From positions 1 to 42,656 of the forward strand of contig UREH01000001.1 of NCBI GenBank assembly GCA_900546835.1: a stretch of 42,656 nt of DNA, written 5' to 3'. Position 1 is the first letter of the stretch; every line of letters starts with the position of its first letter. The notes beneath the pieces are model-generated. The model was not told where the DNA came from and made no database searches. It was given only the letters and a program-made list of their open reading frames with translations. Source of the stretch: an uncultured Porphyromonadaceae bacterium. Lineage in GTDB: Bacteria; Bacteroidota; Bacteroidia; Bacteroidales; Muribaculaceae. Below, one piece after another: positions 23,907 to 32,818 of this stretch. The position numbers were made by a program, and so were the translations under genes.

Positions 23907-25886
23907 TTAGTTGTGTTCGGAATACTTTTTCATGCCGTCTTCGAGCCATTCTACAAATTTTGTGACGTTTTCATCATAAAAGGCCGGGGCGGAGAGGGCT
24001 TCACCGGTATTGTTGAGAATGATATAGTACGGCTGGGAATTGGCGCCGAATTTTGAGCGCTGGAGATAACTCCATTTGTCGCCTACCGTTTCAAGCAATA
24101 GAGGCTTGCCGTTCTCTTCCACGCGGATGGGGGTCTGAAGCGGGGTTTTATCGTCGACCATCAGTTTAATCAATACGAAATTGTCCTTGATAATCTGTGT
24201 CACAATGGGTGTATCGAATACCGCACCTTCCATTTTACGGCAGTTCACGCATCCGTACCCTGAGAAATCGATGAGTATGGGTCGACCGTTTTCGGCCGCG
24301 TATTGCATTCCCGCATCGAAATCGTCGAATTCCTCAAACTGCCCTCCTGCATATAGATTGAAATCCTGAGTGTAAAGCGGCGGCACAAATGCACTTACCC
24401 CCTTAAGAGGCGCGCCCCATAGACCGGGAATCAGATAGATGGCGAAACTGAATGATGCAAGCGAAAGGAAGAACCGGGGGATGCCGATATGGTCTAAGGG
24501 AGCATCGTGGCTGAAACGTATCTTACCGATAAGATATGTACCCAGCATTGCAAATATCACTACCCAAAGTGCTATGAAGATTTCGCGGTCGAGGATTTCC
24601 CAGCCATAGGCAAGGTCGGCAACGGAGAGGAATTTCAGGGAAAGTGCAAGCTCAAGGAATCCGAGCACGACCTTCACCGAGTTCAGCCAGCCTCCTGAGC
24701 GTGGCATTTCTTTGAGCCATGACGGAAAAATGGCAAACAGAGTAAACGGCAGCGCGAGTGCTATGGCAAATCCTGTCATTCCGATTGCCGGACCGGTTAG
24801 ATTCCCCATCGAGGCTGCCTCTACAAGCAGCGTACCGATAATTGGTCCGGTGCATGAGAATGACACCAGGGCGAGCGTGAAAGCCATGAAAAATATGCTG
24901 ATGAGGCCCGAAGCCTTCTCTGCCTTACTATCGACTGAATTGCTCCACTTCGAGGGAAGTGTAATATCAAAACCTCCGAAAAACGATATGGCGAATACCA
25001 CCAGAAGCAGGAAAAATGCAAGATTGAACCATGCATTTGTCGAAAGCTCGTTTAATTTCCCGGCTCCGAACAATCCCGTGATTATGAGACCGAGAGCAAG
25101 ATATATAATTATGATGCTTAGTCCGTAGGTGATGGCATCGGAAATCGATTTGCGCCGTGAGCCACTTTTTTTCAAGAAAAAGCTGACTGTCATCGGAATT
25201 AGCGGCCAGACGCATGGAGTGAGCAGCGCAATAAGTCCGCCCCCAAATCCCCATATGAAGATCATCCACCAGGGACTGTTGGAAGTCGGTTGCTCGGCCG
25301 CACCGTTGTCAGCAATCTGCACCGGACTCCACCATTGGTTTTCATCGGGTTGAGATATAGGTTTTGACGAGGCTGGGATTGAAGCCGTTATTGCAGAATC
25401 TGTTGCGGAGGGCGGAGTGTCGGCTACCAATCCCTCTCCGACGGTAAGCGTAAAAGGTGATTTCGCAGGACTGATACACGTCTGGTCGTTGCAACCCTGA
25501 AAATAAACATATCCGCTGATTTCATGGGCCTTCCCATCAGTTATTTCGAGTTTTTGTACAAAACTCACATCGGAGTCCCACCACTGCAGTTTCAAGGAAA
25601 ATATCGGATCGAACTTCTCCACCGGCTCCCTTGAAGGGACCGGTTCGCCAAGAGTCTTTACTCCTTCGGGGAGCGACAGGACAAAAGCCGTGGAGTTGGG
25701 GCCTCCGTCGGGAAGATGGAGGCCGTACAAGTGCCAGCCCGACTCGATTCTGGCTGTGTATTTTATAATGGCGCTCTCGGCTGAGTTCTGTTCTACGGTC
25801 GTATCCCAGACGATGGGGGAGAGCTTCTGTGCTGTTGTCGACAAAAATGCAAGCAGGCAGATAATCGTTGCGGTGAATCTGTTCAT
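23907..25886 (-). CDS. dsbD: Thiol:disulfide interchange protein DsbD
   Basis: A 659-residue inner-membrane electron shuttle from the ATG at 25886 (MNRFTATIICLL). The 38-residue upstream extension is rejected because it precedes the signal peptide. The periplasmic N-domain spans ~21-150 with Cys132 and Cys137 (GCNDQTC). The membrane domain is ~205-490 with Cys225 (LTPCVWP) and Cys345 (SFSCTGP). The C-terminal thioredoxin domain has the CxxC Cys546/Cys549 (GYGCVNCRKME). All three Cys pairs are intact, so it should carry reductant from cytoplasmic thioredoxin to the periplasm. Confidence 0.95.
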   Translation of the reverse strand: MNRFTATIICLLAFLSTTAQKLSPIVWDTTVEQNSAESAIIKYTARIESGWHLYGLHLPDGGPNSTAFVLSLPEGVKTLGEPVPSREPVEKFDPIFSLKLQWWDSDVSFVQKLEITDGKAHEISGYVYFQGCNDQTCISPAKSPFTLTVGEGLVADTPPSATDSAITASIPASSKPISQPDENQWWSPVQIADNGAAEQPTSNSPWWMIFIWGFGGGLIALLTPCVWPLIPMTVSFFLKKSGSRRKSISDAITYGLSIIIIYLALGLIITGLFGAGKLNELSTNAWFNLAFFLLLVVFAISFFGGFDITLPSKWSNSVDSKAEKASGLISIFFMAFTLALVSFSCTGPIIGTLLVEAASMGNLTGPAIGMTGFAIALALPFTLFAIFPSWLKEMPRSGGWLNSVKVVLGFLELALSLKFLSVADLAYGWEILDREIFIALWVVIFAMLGTYLIGKIRFSHDAPLDHIGIPRFFLSLASFSFAIYLIPGLWGAPLKGVSAFVPPLYTQDFNLYAGGQFEEFDDFDAGMQYAAENGRPILIDFSGYGCVNCRKMEGAVFDTPIVTQIIKDNFVLIKLMVDDKTPLQTPIRVEENGKPLLLETVGDKWSYLQRSKFGANSQPYYIILNNTGEALSAPAFYDENVTKFVEWLEDGMKKYSEHN

Positions 25887-25938
25887 ATGTTTAAACAGTA
25901 TTGGAGGATTGGCAATTCTAATGTGGATTAGGAGGCGT

Positions 25939-26436
25939 TCATCGTTTAGGAAGTATCCGTAGATTGAACGTTTTTCTTTCAGGCGGCAGACATGTGGCAT
26001 CGTTGCAGCCCATAAAATCTACATAACATTTAATGCGAAGGCCCTGAACATCTTGATTGGAAATTCTAAAGGGCTGCTTGAATACTACCGTACCTTCCCA
26101 ATATTCCACTTCGGAATTATATAAAGAATCATGTTTCTTTATGGGCGCTTTATCTACAGAGAGTTTACCATTGAAAACGACGCCGTGTTTTTGCTCAAAG
26201 CTGAATCTTGTCGGTTTTGGCCCGTCAGCAGGCATCTGCATGCCGTAAAGATGCCACCCTTCAGTCATGGTCGCGGTAAATGTTATTACTCCTTCCGTAT
26301 TCGAAATCATGCGTGCGTTGGCGCGCCAGGTTATCGGTTTTGTATCAGACTCATTAGTGCCGAAATGCTGCGCTTTGCCGCCTGCTATGGAAAGAATGGC
26401 GGATAAAAGGAATATTATGAGATTATGTTTCATCAT
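25939..26436 (-). CDS. Free-standing DsbD N-terminal-like domain protein
   Basis: A 165-residue secreted protein consisting of a signal peptide plus one DsbD alpha-like domain. It shares WHLYGMQMPADGPK with WHLYGLHLPDGGPN of the adjacent dsbD, and FMGCNDATCLPP with FQGCNDQTCISP. The redox cysteines are Cys144 and Cys149. There is no membrane or thioredoxin part. It lies 52 nt upstream of dsbD, so it looks like a duplicated N-domain that could act as an extra periplasmic acceptor. Two Met codons begin the frame (26436 and 26433). Confidence 0.85.
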   Translation of the reverse strand: MMKHNLIIFLLSAILSIAGGKAQHFGTNESDTKPITWRANARMISNTEGVITFTATMTEGWHLYGMQMPADGPKPTRFSFEQKHGVVFNGKLSVDKAPIKKHDSLYNSEVEYWEGTVVFKQPFRISNQDVQGLRIKCYVDFMGCNDATCLPPERKTFNLRILPKR

Positions 26437-26478
26437 ATTTATGATTGTGTATGATAAGTATTTGGGCCGGGGAATCTC

Positions 26479-27219
26479 TTATATCGCCGAATCATTGAGT
26501 ATTCTTCCATCGAGTTTACGCATATGGACCTTGTAGTCTCGCGAACCAATGTATTTTTCAATCGCGTCGGCATGCGAGGCATTATGCATATCTGTACCGA
26601 TAAAATCCACAAGTTTTTTCTCTATCAACATCTCAGCCACACGCTTTATTTCCTTTCCGTAATAGCCTGCCAGACTCAAGAGGTTTACCTGAAAGAGGGT
26701 ACCCGCTGCATGAATCTGTTCGTAACGTTCGGGGTGGGGAAAATAATAGGTATATCGCTCTGGGTGAGCGAGCACCGGCCGATAGCCCTTCACGTTTAAA
26801 TCGAAAAGTCTGTTGTCAAGGTCCCATGCCTCTTGTACAAACGGATTCTCGACAAGCAGAAAGTTATTCGGGAGTGGCCGGATGGAGCCTTTCTCCAGCT
26901 CGGCAAGAAAAAAGGCGTCCAGACGATGCTCTGCCGAATAGTCGAGCTTCACGTCGAGGGTTCTATCGGATACTTCCTGTTGTAAAAGCCTGAATGCATC
27001 GGCAATTACCTTCGGAGTATTTTCAAATGTATCCTGGGTGATGTGCGGTGTGCAGAATATTCTTTGAATCCCCCATTGGGCTTCGCGTTCCACCAGGTCC
27101 GCGCCTCCGGCAGGTGTGGTCTGCCCATCGTCGATGCCGGGCACAAGATGGCAATGCATCTCTGTCTGGAAAAACAGTTTGCGTTGCGTTTTTTTGTTGT
27201 GGAACAGGAAGTTAAACAT
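26479..27219 (-). CDS. PHP-type tyrosine protein phosphatase (CpsB/YwqE family)
   Basis: A 246-residue metal-dependent phosphatase. The PHP motif HCHLVPGIDDG contains His22 and His24. CTPHI and the C-terminal FIGTDMHNASH supply further metal ligands. These are the marks of the CpsB/CapC/YwqE group that dephosphorylates bacterial tyrosine kinases controlling capsule and exopolysaccharide export. No kinase or capsule gene is in the window. It is preceded by its own promoter. Confidence 0.88.
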   Translation of the reverse strand: MFNFLFHNKKTQRKLFFQTEMHCHLVPGIDDGQTTPAGGADLVEREAQWGIQRIFCTPHITQDTFENTPKVIADAFRLLQQEVSDRTLDVKLDYSAEHRLDAFFLAELEKGSIRPLPNNFLLVENPFVQEAWDLDNRLFDLNVKGYRPVLAHPERYTYYFPHPERYEQIHAAGTLFQVNLLSLAGYYGKEIKRVAEMLIEKKLVDFIGTDMHNASHADAIEKYIGSRDYKVHMRKLDGRILNDSAI

Positions 27220-27290
27220 ATTAAACCGTAATTCTCAAATAATCTGGCGGATGTCGTCGGAAAACGAGCGTCTGTCGCACAAAATTGTTG

Positions 27291-27322
27291 CAAAATTACG
27301 AAAATATCGCCTCGGAAACAAT
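27291..27322 (-). promoter_or_regulatory. Bacteroidota promoter for the phosphatase-dsbD-mazG run
   Basis: The minus strand reads ATTG (27322-27319), 20 nt, then TAATTTTG (27298-27291), which fits the TTG-N20-TAnnTTTG layout. It lies 72 nt above the phosphatase ATG and heads a series of closely spaced same-strand genes down to about 22.6 kb. Confidence 0.65.
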
Positions 27323-27500
27323 AGCTGGATTGAGTTTTGACTGAACCGTTTCCTCCATCGGTCTCTTGATGAGATAAATGCATTGTGGAGTGGCGTCGGC
27401 TGTGTAGCATCAACTGTTTTAATCTGTTAAAAATCTATTAAATGAAAGTTGAAGGACGCTTTAGGGTTTGAGAAACGACGTGAAATTGTAAAAAAAATCG

Positions 27501-27508
27501 TAACTTTG
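27501..27508 (+). promoter_or_regulatory. Candidate -7 element for the GT5/DUF4270 pair
   Basis: TAACTTTG matches the Bacteroidota -7 box exactly, but no TTG stands at 19-21 nt upstream. It would give a leader of about 140 nt before the ATG at 27656. The 436-nt gap 27220-27655 otherwise contains only this and the divergent promoter; no gene is seen. Confidence 0.5.
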
Positions 27509-27655
27509 CACAAATTGTAAATCGATGAGACGGAATCGGCCGGATGTCAGCACCCTACTGATTTGGCGACGCCTCTGGAATCCGGTCTTTATGGATAATT
27601 CATCGCATTAGGCACGCTTTCTGTCGCATCAACACATTATGTCATTTTTCACAGG

Positions 27656-28471
27656 ATGAGAAATAAAAAAATTCTGTACGTTTCGCAGGAAATCACCCCT
27701 TATCTGAAAGAATCAGCAATCGGCGATGTATGTCGCCTCGTTCCGGCCAAAGTCCAGGAACTCGGCTTTGAAGCTCGTGCTTTCATGCCCAAATACGGGT
27801 GCATCAACGAGCGGCGGAATCAACTCCATGAGGTAATAAGGCTGTCCGGCGCCAATATCTCCATCGACGACAACGACCATCCGCTGATTCTGAAAGTGGC
27901 TACTTTGCAGTCGTCGCGCATGCAGGTTTATTTCATCGACAATGATGATTTCTTTCAGCGTCATGCCCAGCAGAATATAGAAATACGTCTTACTCCTGAG
28001 GAAAACGACGAGCGGCTTATATTCTTTACCCGTGCTACGATGGAGACCGTTAAAAAACTCCGTTGGGAGCCTTCTGTGGTTCATTGCTCGGGATGGATTT
28101 CGTCGCTTGTTCCCCTTTTCATCAAATCGCAGTATGCCGACGACCCGACCGTCGGTCAGGCTAAAGTAGTTTTCTCGCTTTTCAATGACTCTTTTGAGGG
28201 TACCCTCGACAAGCGTTTTGTAGAGAAGCTTCTCCTTGATGGTTTTACCGACGGGCAGCTCCTCCCGCTAACAAAGCGAGAAGGGGTCGACTGGATAACT
28301 CTCAACAAGATCGGAATCCGCTATGCCGACGGCGTGGCTTTGACATCCGACGAGGTCCCGGGCGAACTGCTTGAATATGCCGCCAGTCTTGGCAAACCGA
28401 CCGTCAAAGTCAACACAGTCGATATAGATGCTGCTCCTTTGGTTGAGTTCTATAAGGCACTTGGGGATTGA
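27656..28471 (+). CDS. Glycogen/starch synthase-like GT5 N-terminal domain protein
   Basis: A 271-residue protein matching only the N-terminal half (GT5 catalytic domain) of bacterial glycogen synthase. KKILYVSQEITPYLKESAIGDVCRLVPAKVQELGFEARAFMPKYG corresponds to the usual start, but the ADP-glucose motif KTGGLGDV is KESAIGDV at residues 18-25. The C-terminal GT1-like domain is absent. I recall this short form as common in Bacteroidota beside DUF4270 genes. Catalytic activity as a glycogen synthase is doubtful. The downstream DUF4270 gene begins 38 nt later. Confidence 0.82.
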   Translation: MRNKKILYVSQEITPYLKESAIGDVCRLVPAKVQELGFEARAFMPKYGCINERRNQLHEVIRLSGANISIDDNDHPLILKVATLQSSRMQVYFIDNDDFFQRHAQQNIEIRLTPEENDERLIFFTRATMETVKKLRWEPSVVHCSGWISSLVPLFIKSQYADDPTVGQAKVVFSLFNDSFEGTLDKRFVEKLLLDGFTDGQLLPLTKREGVDWITLNKIGIRYADGVALTSDEVPGELLEYAASLGKPTVKVNTVDIDAAPLVEFYKALGD

Positions 28472-28508
28472 AATACATTCCATCAGATCAATAAAGTATT
28501 TAATAGAG

Positions 28509-29909
28509 ATGACACAATATAAAGGTCTGGCCATTTCGTTGCTGTTGGCTATACCATCTATCGCCGCACTTACGTCGTGTGAGGACACTCCTGATATCGG
28601 TAATTCGCTTGTTGAGGATGAAACCGAGGTCGTGAAAGTCTCTGATTTTACAGTAGTCGGACGTACCGTGGGCAACACCTCGGTTGAAACCCGCAATCTT
28701 GTCGAGATGCTTGGCCGTATCGATGCCGACGGCTATGGGAAATTAAGCGCCGAATTCGTTACTCAGTTGATGCCGGCGGCCCAACTCAGCGCCAATCTTA
28801 CGCGCGACAACGTCGACTCCATCAGAATTGAATTCTATATAAATAATGGAGCATATGTGGGAGACTCTCTCGCCCCGATGGGACTTGAGGTATACAAACT
28901 CAACCGACAGCTTCCAACCAGCATTAACAGTCAGTTTGACGTCGCACAGTATTATGATCCGGCCGACTTGATTGCCAGCAAAATATATACCTGCAACGCC
29001 CTTGGTGCCACGGATTCCATCCGGAATCTTTCATATCGACAGATTGATGTAAAACTCACGGAGGCTGCTACGCGCAGAGTTGCCGACGAGTTGATTACAC
29101 TTTACGAAACAAATCCACAGGCATATCTTTTCCCCGCTATTTTTGCCCGGGAATTCCCCGGCATATACGTTAAAAACAGCTATGGCAACGGACGTATTGT
29201 GGAAATCTCACAGACGCAGATGACGCTCTACTACCACACTACCTACGTTGACGAGAATGGTGAAGAGAAGATTGTAAAACATTCCGGCAGCTATTTTGCG
29301 GTAACGCCCGAGATTATCCTGAACAACATGCTGCAATATGAAATGTCGACTGATCTTGACCAAATGATTGCAGATGGTGATAAAATAATTGTAGCGCCAA
29401 TCGGCAAGGATGTGGAATTGGAGTTCCCGATTGAAAAGGTGATTGAATACTATAATGCCAACTCCGGTTCGCTTGCTGTAGTCAACACCCTTTCGTTTAA
29501 GCTGCCGGCTGAAGCAATTGACAACAACTATGGAATCACGCCACCCGAACATCTGCTTCTGGTGCTGAATAGCAAGAAGAATAAATTTTTTGCCAACAAT
29601 GAGTTGGCCGATAATGTGACGTCTTTTTATGCTGCGTACAACTCGACCGACAAATGTTACAACTTTGGGGGCCTTCGCAATTACCTGCTCGACGTGCTTA
29701 AAAAGAAGAATCTTGCTCCGGAAGATTATACGTTTGTCCTGACACCTGTAACCGTAGTTACAGAAACCAATTCCTCCAACTCGTATTATGGCACTACTAC
29801 TGAATATGTCAGTGCAATCGACCCATATATCGGCGCCCCTCGCATGGTAAAGTTCGATTTCGATAAGGCGGAAGTTTCCCTGACGTTCTCAAAACAGACA
29901 CTTGACTGA
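28509..29909 (+). CDS. DUF4270 family lipoprotein
   Basis: A 466-residue predicted lipoprotein from the ATG at 28509 (MTQYKGLAISLLLAIPSIAALTSC). The longer frame from 28428 overlaps the GT5 gene and is rejected. The lipobox Cys is followed by EDTPDIGNSLVEDE, where acidic residues just after the Cys fit surface-exported Bacteroidota lipoproteins. The body is beta-rich with repeated LxxxL/YxxxP elements and ends TFSKQTLD. The family function is unknown; with GT5 upstream a glycan-related envelope role is a guess. Confidence 0.85.
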   Translation: MTQYKGLAISLLLAIPSIAALTSCEDTPDIGNSLVEDETEVVKVSDFTVVGRTVGNTSVETRNLVEMLGRIDADGYGKLSAEFVTQLMPAAQLSANLTRDNVDSIRIEFYINNGAYVGDSLAPMGLEVYKLNRQLPTSINSQFDVAQYYDPADLIASKIYTCNALGATDSIRNLSYRQIDVKLTEAATRRVADELITLYETNPQAYLFPAIFAREFPGIYVKNSYGNGRIVEISQTQMTLYYHTTYVDENGEEKIVKHSGSYFAVTPEIILNNMLQYEMSTDLDQMIADGDKIIVAPIGKDVELEFPIEKVIEYYNANSGSLAVVNTLSFKLPAEAIDNNYGITPPEHLLLVLNSKKNKFFANNELADNVTSFYAAYNSTDKCYNFGGLRNYLLDVLKKKNLAPEDYTFVLTPVTVVTETNSSNSYYGTTTEYVSAIDPYIGAPRMVKFDFDKAEVSLTFSKQTLD

Positions 29910-30004
29910 ATCTCGTTTGTGCAACTATCCACATTTGAATCAGGAATATGATTGCCGGATATTGACGGATGTTCACAAACAGTTAAAATGAAACCCAACG
30001 AAAG

Positions 30005-30036
30005 GTTGCTAATCTGAAAAAAGATTTGTAACTTTG
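30005..30036 (+). promoter_or_regulatory. Promoter of tRNA-Thr
   Basis: GTTG (30005-30008), 20 nt, then TAACTTTG (30029-30036). This matches the Bacteroidota promoter with correct spacing. The tRNA begins 75 nt downstream of the -7 box. Confidence 0.75.
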
Positions 30037-30110
30037 CAATCGCAAATCGGGAGAATAATCGGTTCGCAAGTAAAGCTTAGACACCTCTTTCGGGCGATGT
30101 CAGGCATCAA

Positions 30111-30183
30111 GCCGCAATAGCTCAGTTGGTAGAGCATTTCATTCGTAACGAAAAGGTCGTGGGTTCGAGTCCCACTCGCGGCT
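30111..30183 (+). tRNA. tRNA-Thr, anticodon CGT
   Basis: A 73-base cloverleaf read by hand. The acceptor is gccgcaa/tcgcggc with one A6-C67 mismatch. The D stem is gctc/gagc. The anticodon arm is tttca-ttcgtaa-cgaaa with CGT at positions 34-36 (reads ACG) and an A31-C39 mismatch. The variable loop is aggtc, the T arm gtggg-ttcgagt-cccac, and the discriminator T. CCA is not encoded. It has its own promoter and terminator. The two A-C mismatches are unusual but the invariant residues are intact, so I take it as functional. Confidence 0.92.
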
Positions 30184-30198
30184 CAAAATTAAAGTAAG

Positions 30199-30240
30199 GG
30201 AAACCAGTCAATTAAATGGCTGGTTTCCTTTTTTAATTTT
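30199..30240 (+). terminator. Intrinsic terminator of tRNA-Thr
   Basis: ggaaaccag (30199-30207) pairs with ctggtttcc (30220-30228) around a 12-base loop and is followed by a run ttttttaatttt. It starts 16 nt after the tRNA end. Confidence 0.88.
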
Positions 30241-30381
30241 TTGAAACATATTGCGAATTTCAAAAATTATTCCCACTATAGAGGCGAAATCTGTTCAGAT
30301 GGTTTGCAACAGCACATTGTGCCTATTTGTCTTTTTAAGAGCAATTCCTATTCTCATAAGGTGGAACGGTTTGGCGGCTAT

Positions 30382-30771
30382 TCAAATATCATAGATTGTC
30401 GGCTTGCCAATTTCCTCGTCAATTACAGTGAATTTGCCGAAATTGAATACAGATGGATTTTGTTCAATCATCCCCATACACCACGAATGGAAGGTCTGAC
30501 CACTCAACGCACGTGCATCGCGCTGTGTCGATGCCTGAAGCCTGGTCACAATCTCCTTGGTCGATTTACGTGTAAAAGACAGAATCAAGATGCGCGAGGC
30601 CGGCACTCCCTTATCAAGCAAATACTTGGCACGTGCGATTATGGTGCGAGTTTTTCCCGTGCCGGCACCGGCAAGTACAAGTAGATTCCGTCCCTCAAAA
30701 GTGGCGGCAGCCGCCTGTTGTTCGTTTAGCTCCGACCAGATATCGCTGCTGCTTTCAAAATTTCTGCTCAT
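30382..30771 (-). pseudogene. UvrD/Rep-type helicase, N-terminal remnant
   Basis: Only 129 residues remain of a superfamily 1 helicase that should be over 600. Motif Q (LNEQQ), Walker A (AGAGTGKT, 34-41) and motif Ia (LSFTRKSTKEI, 64-74) are intact, as is the TFHSWC block. After FTVIDEE the sequence leaves homology and stops. No helicase continuation is visible in any frame before the tRNA. The start at 30771 follows the menE stop by 33 nt, so it is probably still transcribed. It could be a genuine short P-loop protein, but motifs II-VI are missing. Confidence 0.75.
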
Positions 30772-30803
30772 AGGGTGTGTCGCCACGCATGTAGCGTTTT
30801 AGT

Positions 30804-31784
30804 TTAGATATTTCGTTTAATTTTACCGTTGGAGGTTACGGGCAAGCTATCTACCAGAAGAATCTCGCTATGACGGGCCGCCATAGGGAACTCGGTTGCA
30901 CATACATTTGCAATCTTACTGATGATATACTCCGGCATTTCACTCCTTCCCGGAGCCGCCACTATCTGTGGGGCTGTTCCCCATAAAGGGTGCTCAATCC
31001 CTCTGACCATCAGAGGAAAGATGAAATGTCGGTTAAGAATGGCCTCAAGTTGCTCGGGATAGAGTTTGATACCGCCACTGTTAATGATATTGTCGTAACG
31101 TCCGCACCATCTGAATTCTTCCGGCGACAGTAACTCCACAATATCATTTGTGGCCAACATATTAAAACTGAGACGTGCCGATTTAATGGTAAGACATCCT
31201 CGGTGGTCAACACCGAAGGTGATTTCTGGGAGAGCGCTGTATACATCCGAGCCAACTGGCCGCAGAGCCACATGACTGCATGTTTCAGTCATCCCGTATG
31301 TCGCGAATGTCTTCCAGGGCATTTTAAGCAGCTCTTTTTCAAGCGGAGCCGAGAGGGGAGCACCGCCTACTATCATATTTCGCAGGCGTTTATGAGCATA
31401 TTTGTTTACCATCAACGACTCGCATTGCGACGGGACTACTGCCATCAGGTCAATGTCGCCGTAGTCGTTGTTAAGGAGATGATTGGTGGGATGAACGGCT
31501 GTAAGACGACATCCTGCCGTGATTGCACGGACAATCATCATTTTACCGGCAATATAATTTGCTGAAAGAGGCAAAAAAAGATGAGAGGATGAATTGATAC
31601 CGAAGTAGCGGTTGGTAGTCTCAGCGGATGCCTGCATATCTTCTTTCAGTAACCTTATCTCTTTCGGCTCTCCTGTCGACCCGGATGTATGGGCAGTAAC
31701 ATATGGCAAATCTGAAAGCCATTCGTCGATGAACGCGCGGACCTCGTCTGTAATCATCCAATCAGCAAATGCAAATCTCTTCAT
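30804..31784 (-). CDS. menE: o-Succinylbenzoate-CoA ligase (short form)
   Basis: A 326-residue ANL-superfamily ligase from the ATG at 31784 (ATGA overlap with menC). The ATP motif AHTSGSTGEPKE is at residues 31-42. YGMTETCSHVA, then YDNIINSGGIKLYPEQLE and the C-terminal catalytic lysine region TSNGKIKR are all present. It activates o-succinylbenzoate with CoA and ATP in menaquinone synthesis. It lacks roughly the first 100 residues of longer MenE proteins, which I believe is common in Bacteroidales. The neighbouring menB, menC and menD support the assignment over other acyl-CoA ligases. Confidence 0.9.
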   Translation of the reverse strand: MKRFAFADWMITDEVRAFIDEWLSDLPYVTAHTSGSTGEPKEIRLLKEDMQASAETTNRYFGINSSSHLFLPLSANYIAGKMMIVRAITAGCRLTAVHPTNHLLNNDYGDIDLMAVVPSQCESLMVNKYAHKRLRNMIVGGAPLSAPLEKELLKMPWKTFATYGMTETCSHVALRPVGSDVYSALPEITFGVDHRGCLTIKSARLSFNMLATNDIVELLSPEEFRWCGRYDNIINSGGIKLYPEQLEAILNRHFIFPLMVRGIEHPLWGTAPQIVAAPGRSEMPEYIISKIANVCATEFPMAARHSEILLVDSLPVTSNGKIKRNI

Positions 31785-32806
31785 TCCCAATTATTTTCAT
31801 GAATTAGACCAAACCACATCTTATCACCATCAAGCCGGAGGATGGAGGGGAAGTTGTCGGTATACAGTAACCCTGTGCCAAGACCTTGTGGAATCGTCGG
31901 CCGATAGCGGGCAACCCATTGGGCAATCGCATTTAGACCGATATTACTTTCGAGGGCGGAGGTCGCCCACCAGCCAATATTACGCTTCTGCGCCATACTA
32001 ATCCAGCAGTCGGATTCGGCAAACCCTCCGCACAGGGCCGGTTTAAGGATTATATATTGAGGTCGAACAGTGTCAAGCAGCGTTTCTTTCGAGGCATCCG
32101 AGCTGAATCCGATAAGTTCCTCGTCGAGGGCAATCGGAATAGGGGAGCACTCGCATAATCGGGCCATCTCCTGCCATTGCCCCGCACGTATAGGCTGCTC
32201 AATCGAGTGGATATTATACCGGCTCAGTCGCTCAAGACGTTCCATAGCATTTTCTGGAGAAAACGCGCCATTGGCGTCAAGTCTCAGCTCAATATCCTCG
32301 ACTGTAAATTCCATGCGCAGGGTGTCGAGAATGGAAAGTTCTTCCTGAAAATCTATTCCTCCGATTTTCAGTTTCACACATCGGAATCCGCTGTCAATTT
32401 TTTCGCGCATCCTATGGAGCATGGTCCTCTTGTCGCCCATCCAGACCAGTCCGTTGATAGTAATAGCTTCTTCTCCCCGGCTGAAAGGGGTATCAATCAT
32501 TTTCTGCGAACCTTTTGCCTCAAGACTCCAACGTGCCGATTCAAAGCCGAACCGAATGGACGAGAGTCGAGGCAAAGGGATATCCGGATTATCGCATGCA
32601 TTCTGCAGGATATTTGAATAATCCGGCGCATCCTCAGCACTTAGACCGGCAAACAGATTGCATTCCCCTTTCCCGACCACTTCCGGAGATGCATCATCCC
32701 ATAAATGCAGGATATACGTATCCTTTTCATCCATGTGCTGCCGGGATGTAATGGCGGTCTCTTTAAAATGGAGCGTGTATGGTTGAAAACGGGCTTTTAA
32801 TGCCAT
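31781..32806 (-). CDS. menC: o-Succinylbenzoate synthase
   Basis: A 341-residue enolase-superfamily dehydratase. The catalytic pattern is readable: KxK at Lys145/Lys147 (CVKLKIGG), Asp177 (RLDANGAF), Glu203 (SIEQPI), Asp228 (ALDEEL) and Lys255 (YIILKPALCGG). It converts SHCHC to o-succinylbenzoate. The start at 32806 lies 12 nt after menB and its stop overlaps menE by 4 nt. It might be confused with a dipeptide epimerase, but operon context decides. Confidence 0.93.
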   Translation of the reverse strand: MALKARFQPYTLHFKETAITSRQHMDEKDTYILHLWDDASPEVVGKGECNLFAGLSAEDAPDYSNILQNACDNPDIPLPRLSSIRFGFESARWSLEAKGSQKMIDTPFSRGEEAITINGLVWMGDKRTMLHRMREKIDSGFRCVKLKIGGIDFQEELSILDTLRMEFTVEDIELRLDANGAFSPENAMERLERLSRYNIHSIEQPIRAGQWQEMARLCECSPIPIALDEELIGFSSDASKETLLDTVRPQYIILKPALCGGFAESDCWISMAQKRNIGWWATSALESNIGLNAIAQWVARYRPTIPQGLGTGLLYTDNFPSILRLDGDKMWFGLIHENNWE

Positions 32807-32818
32807 CGGATAGGTATA

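Noticed and set aside
30241..30381. tRNA-derived attachment repeat or integrase remnant downstream of tRNA-Thr
   Set aside because: I found no repeat of the tRNA 3' end and no integrase-like frame; only AT-rich sequence and the tRNA terminator are present.
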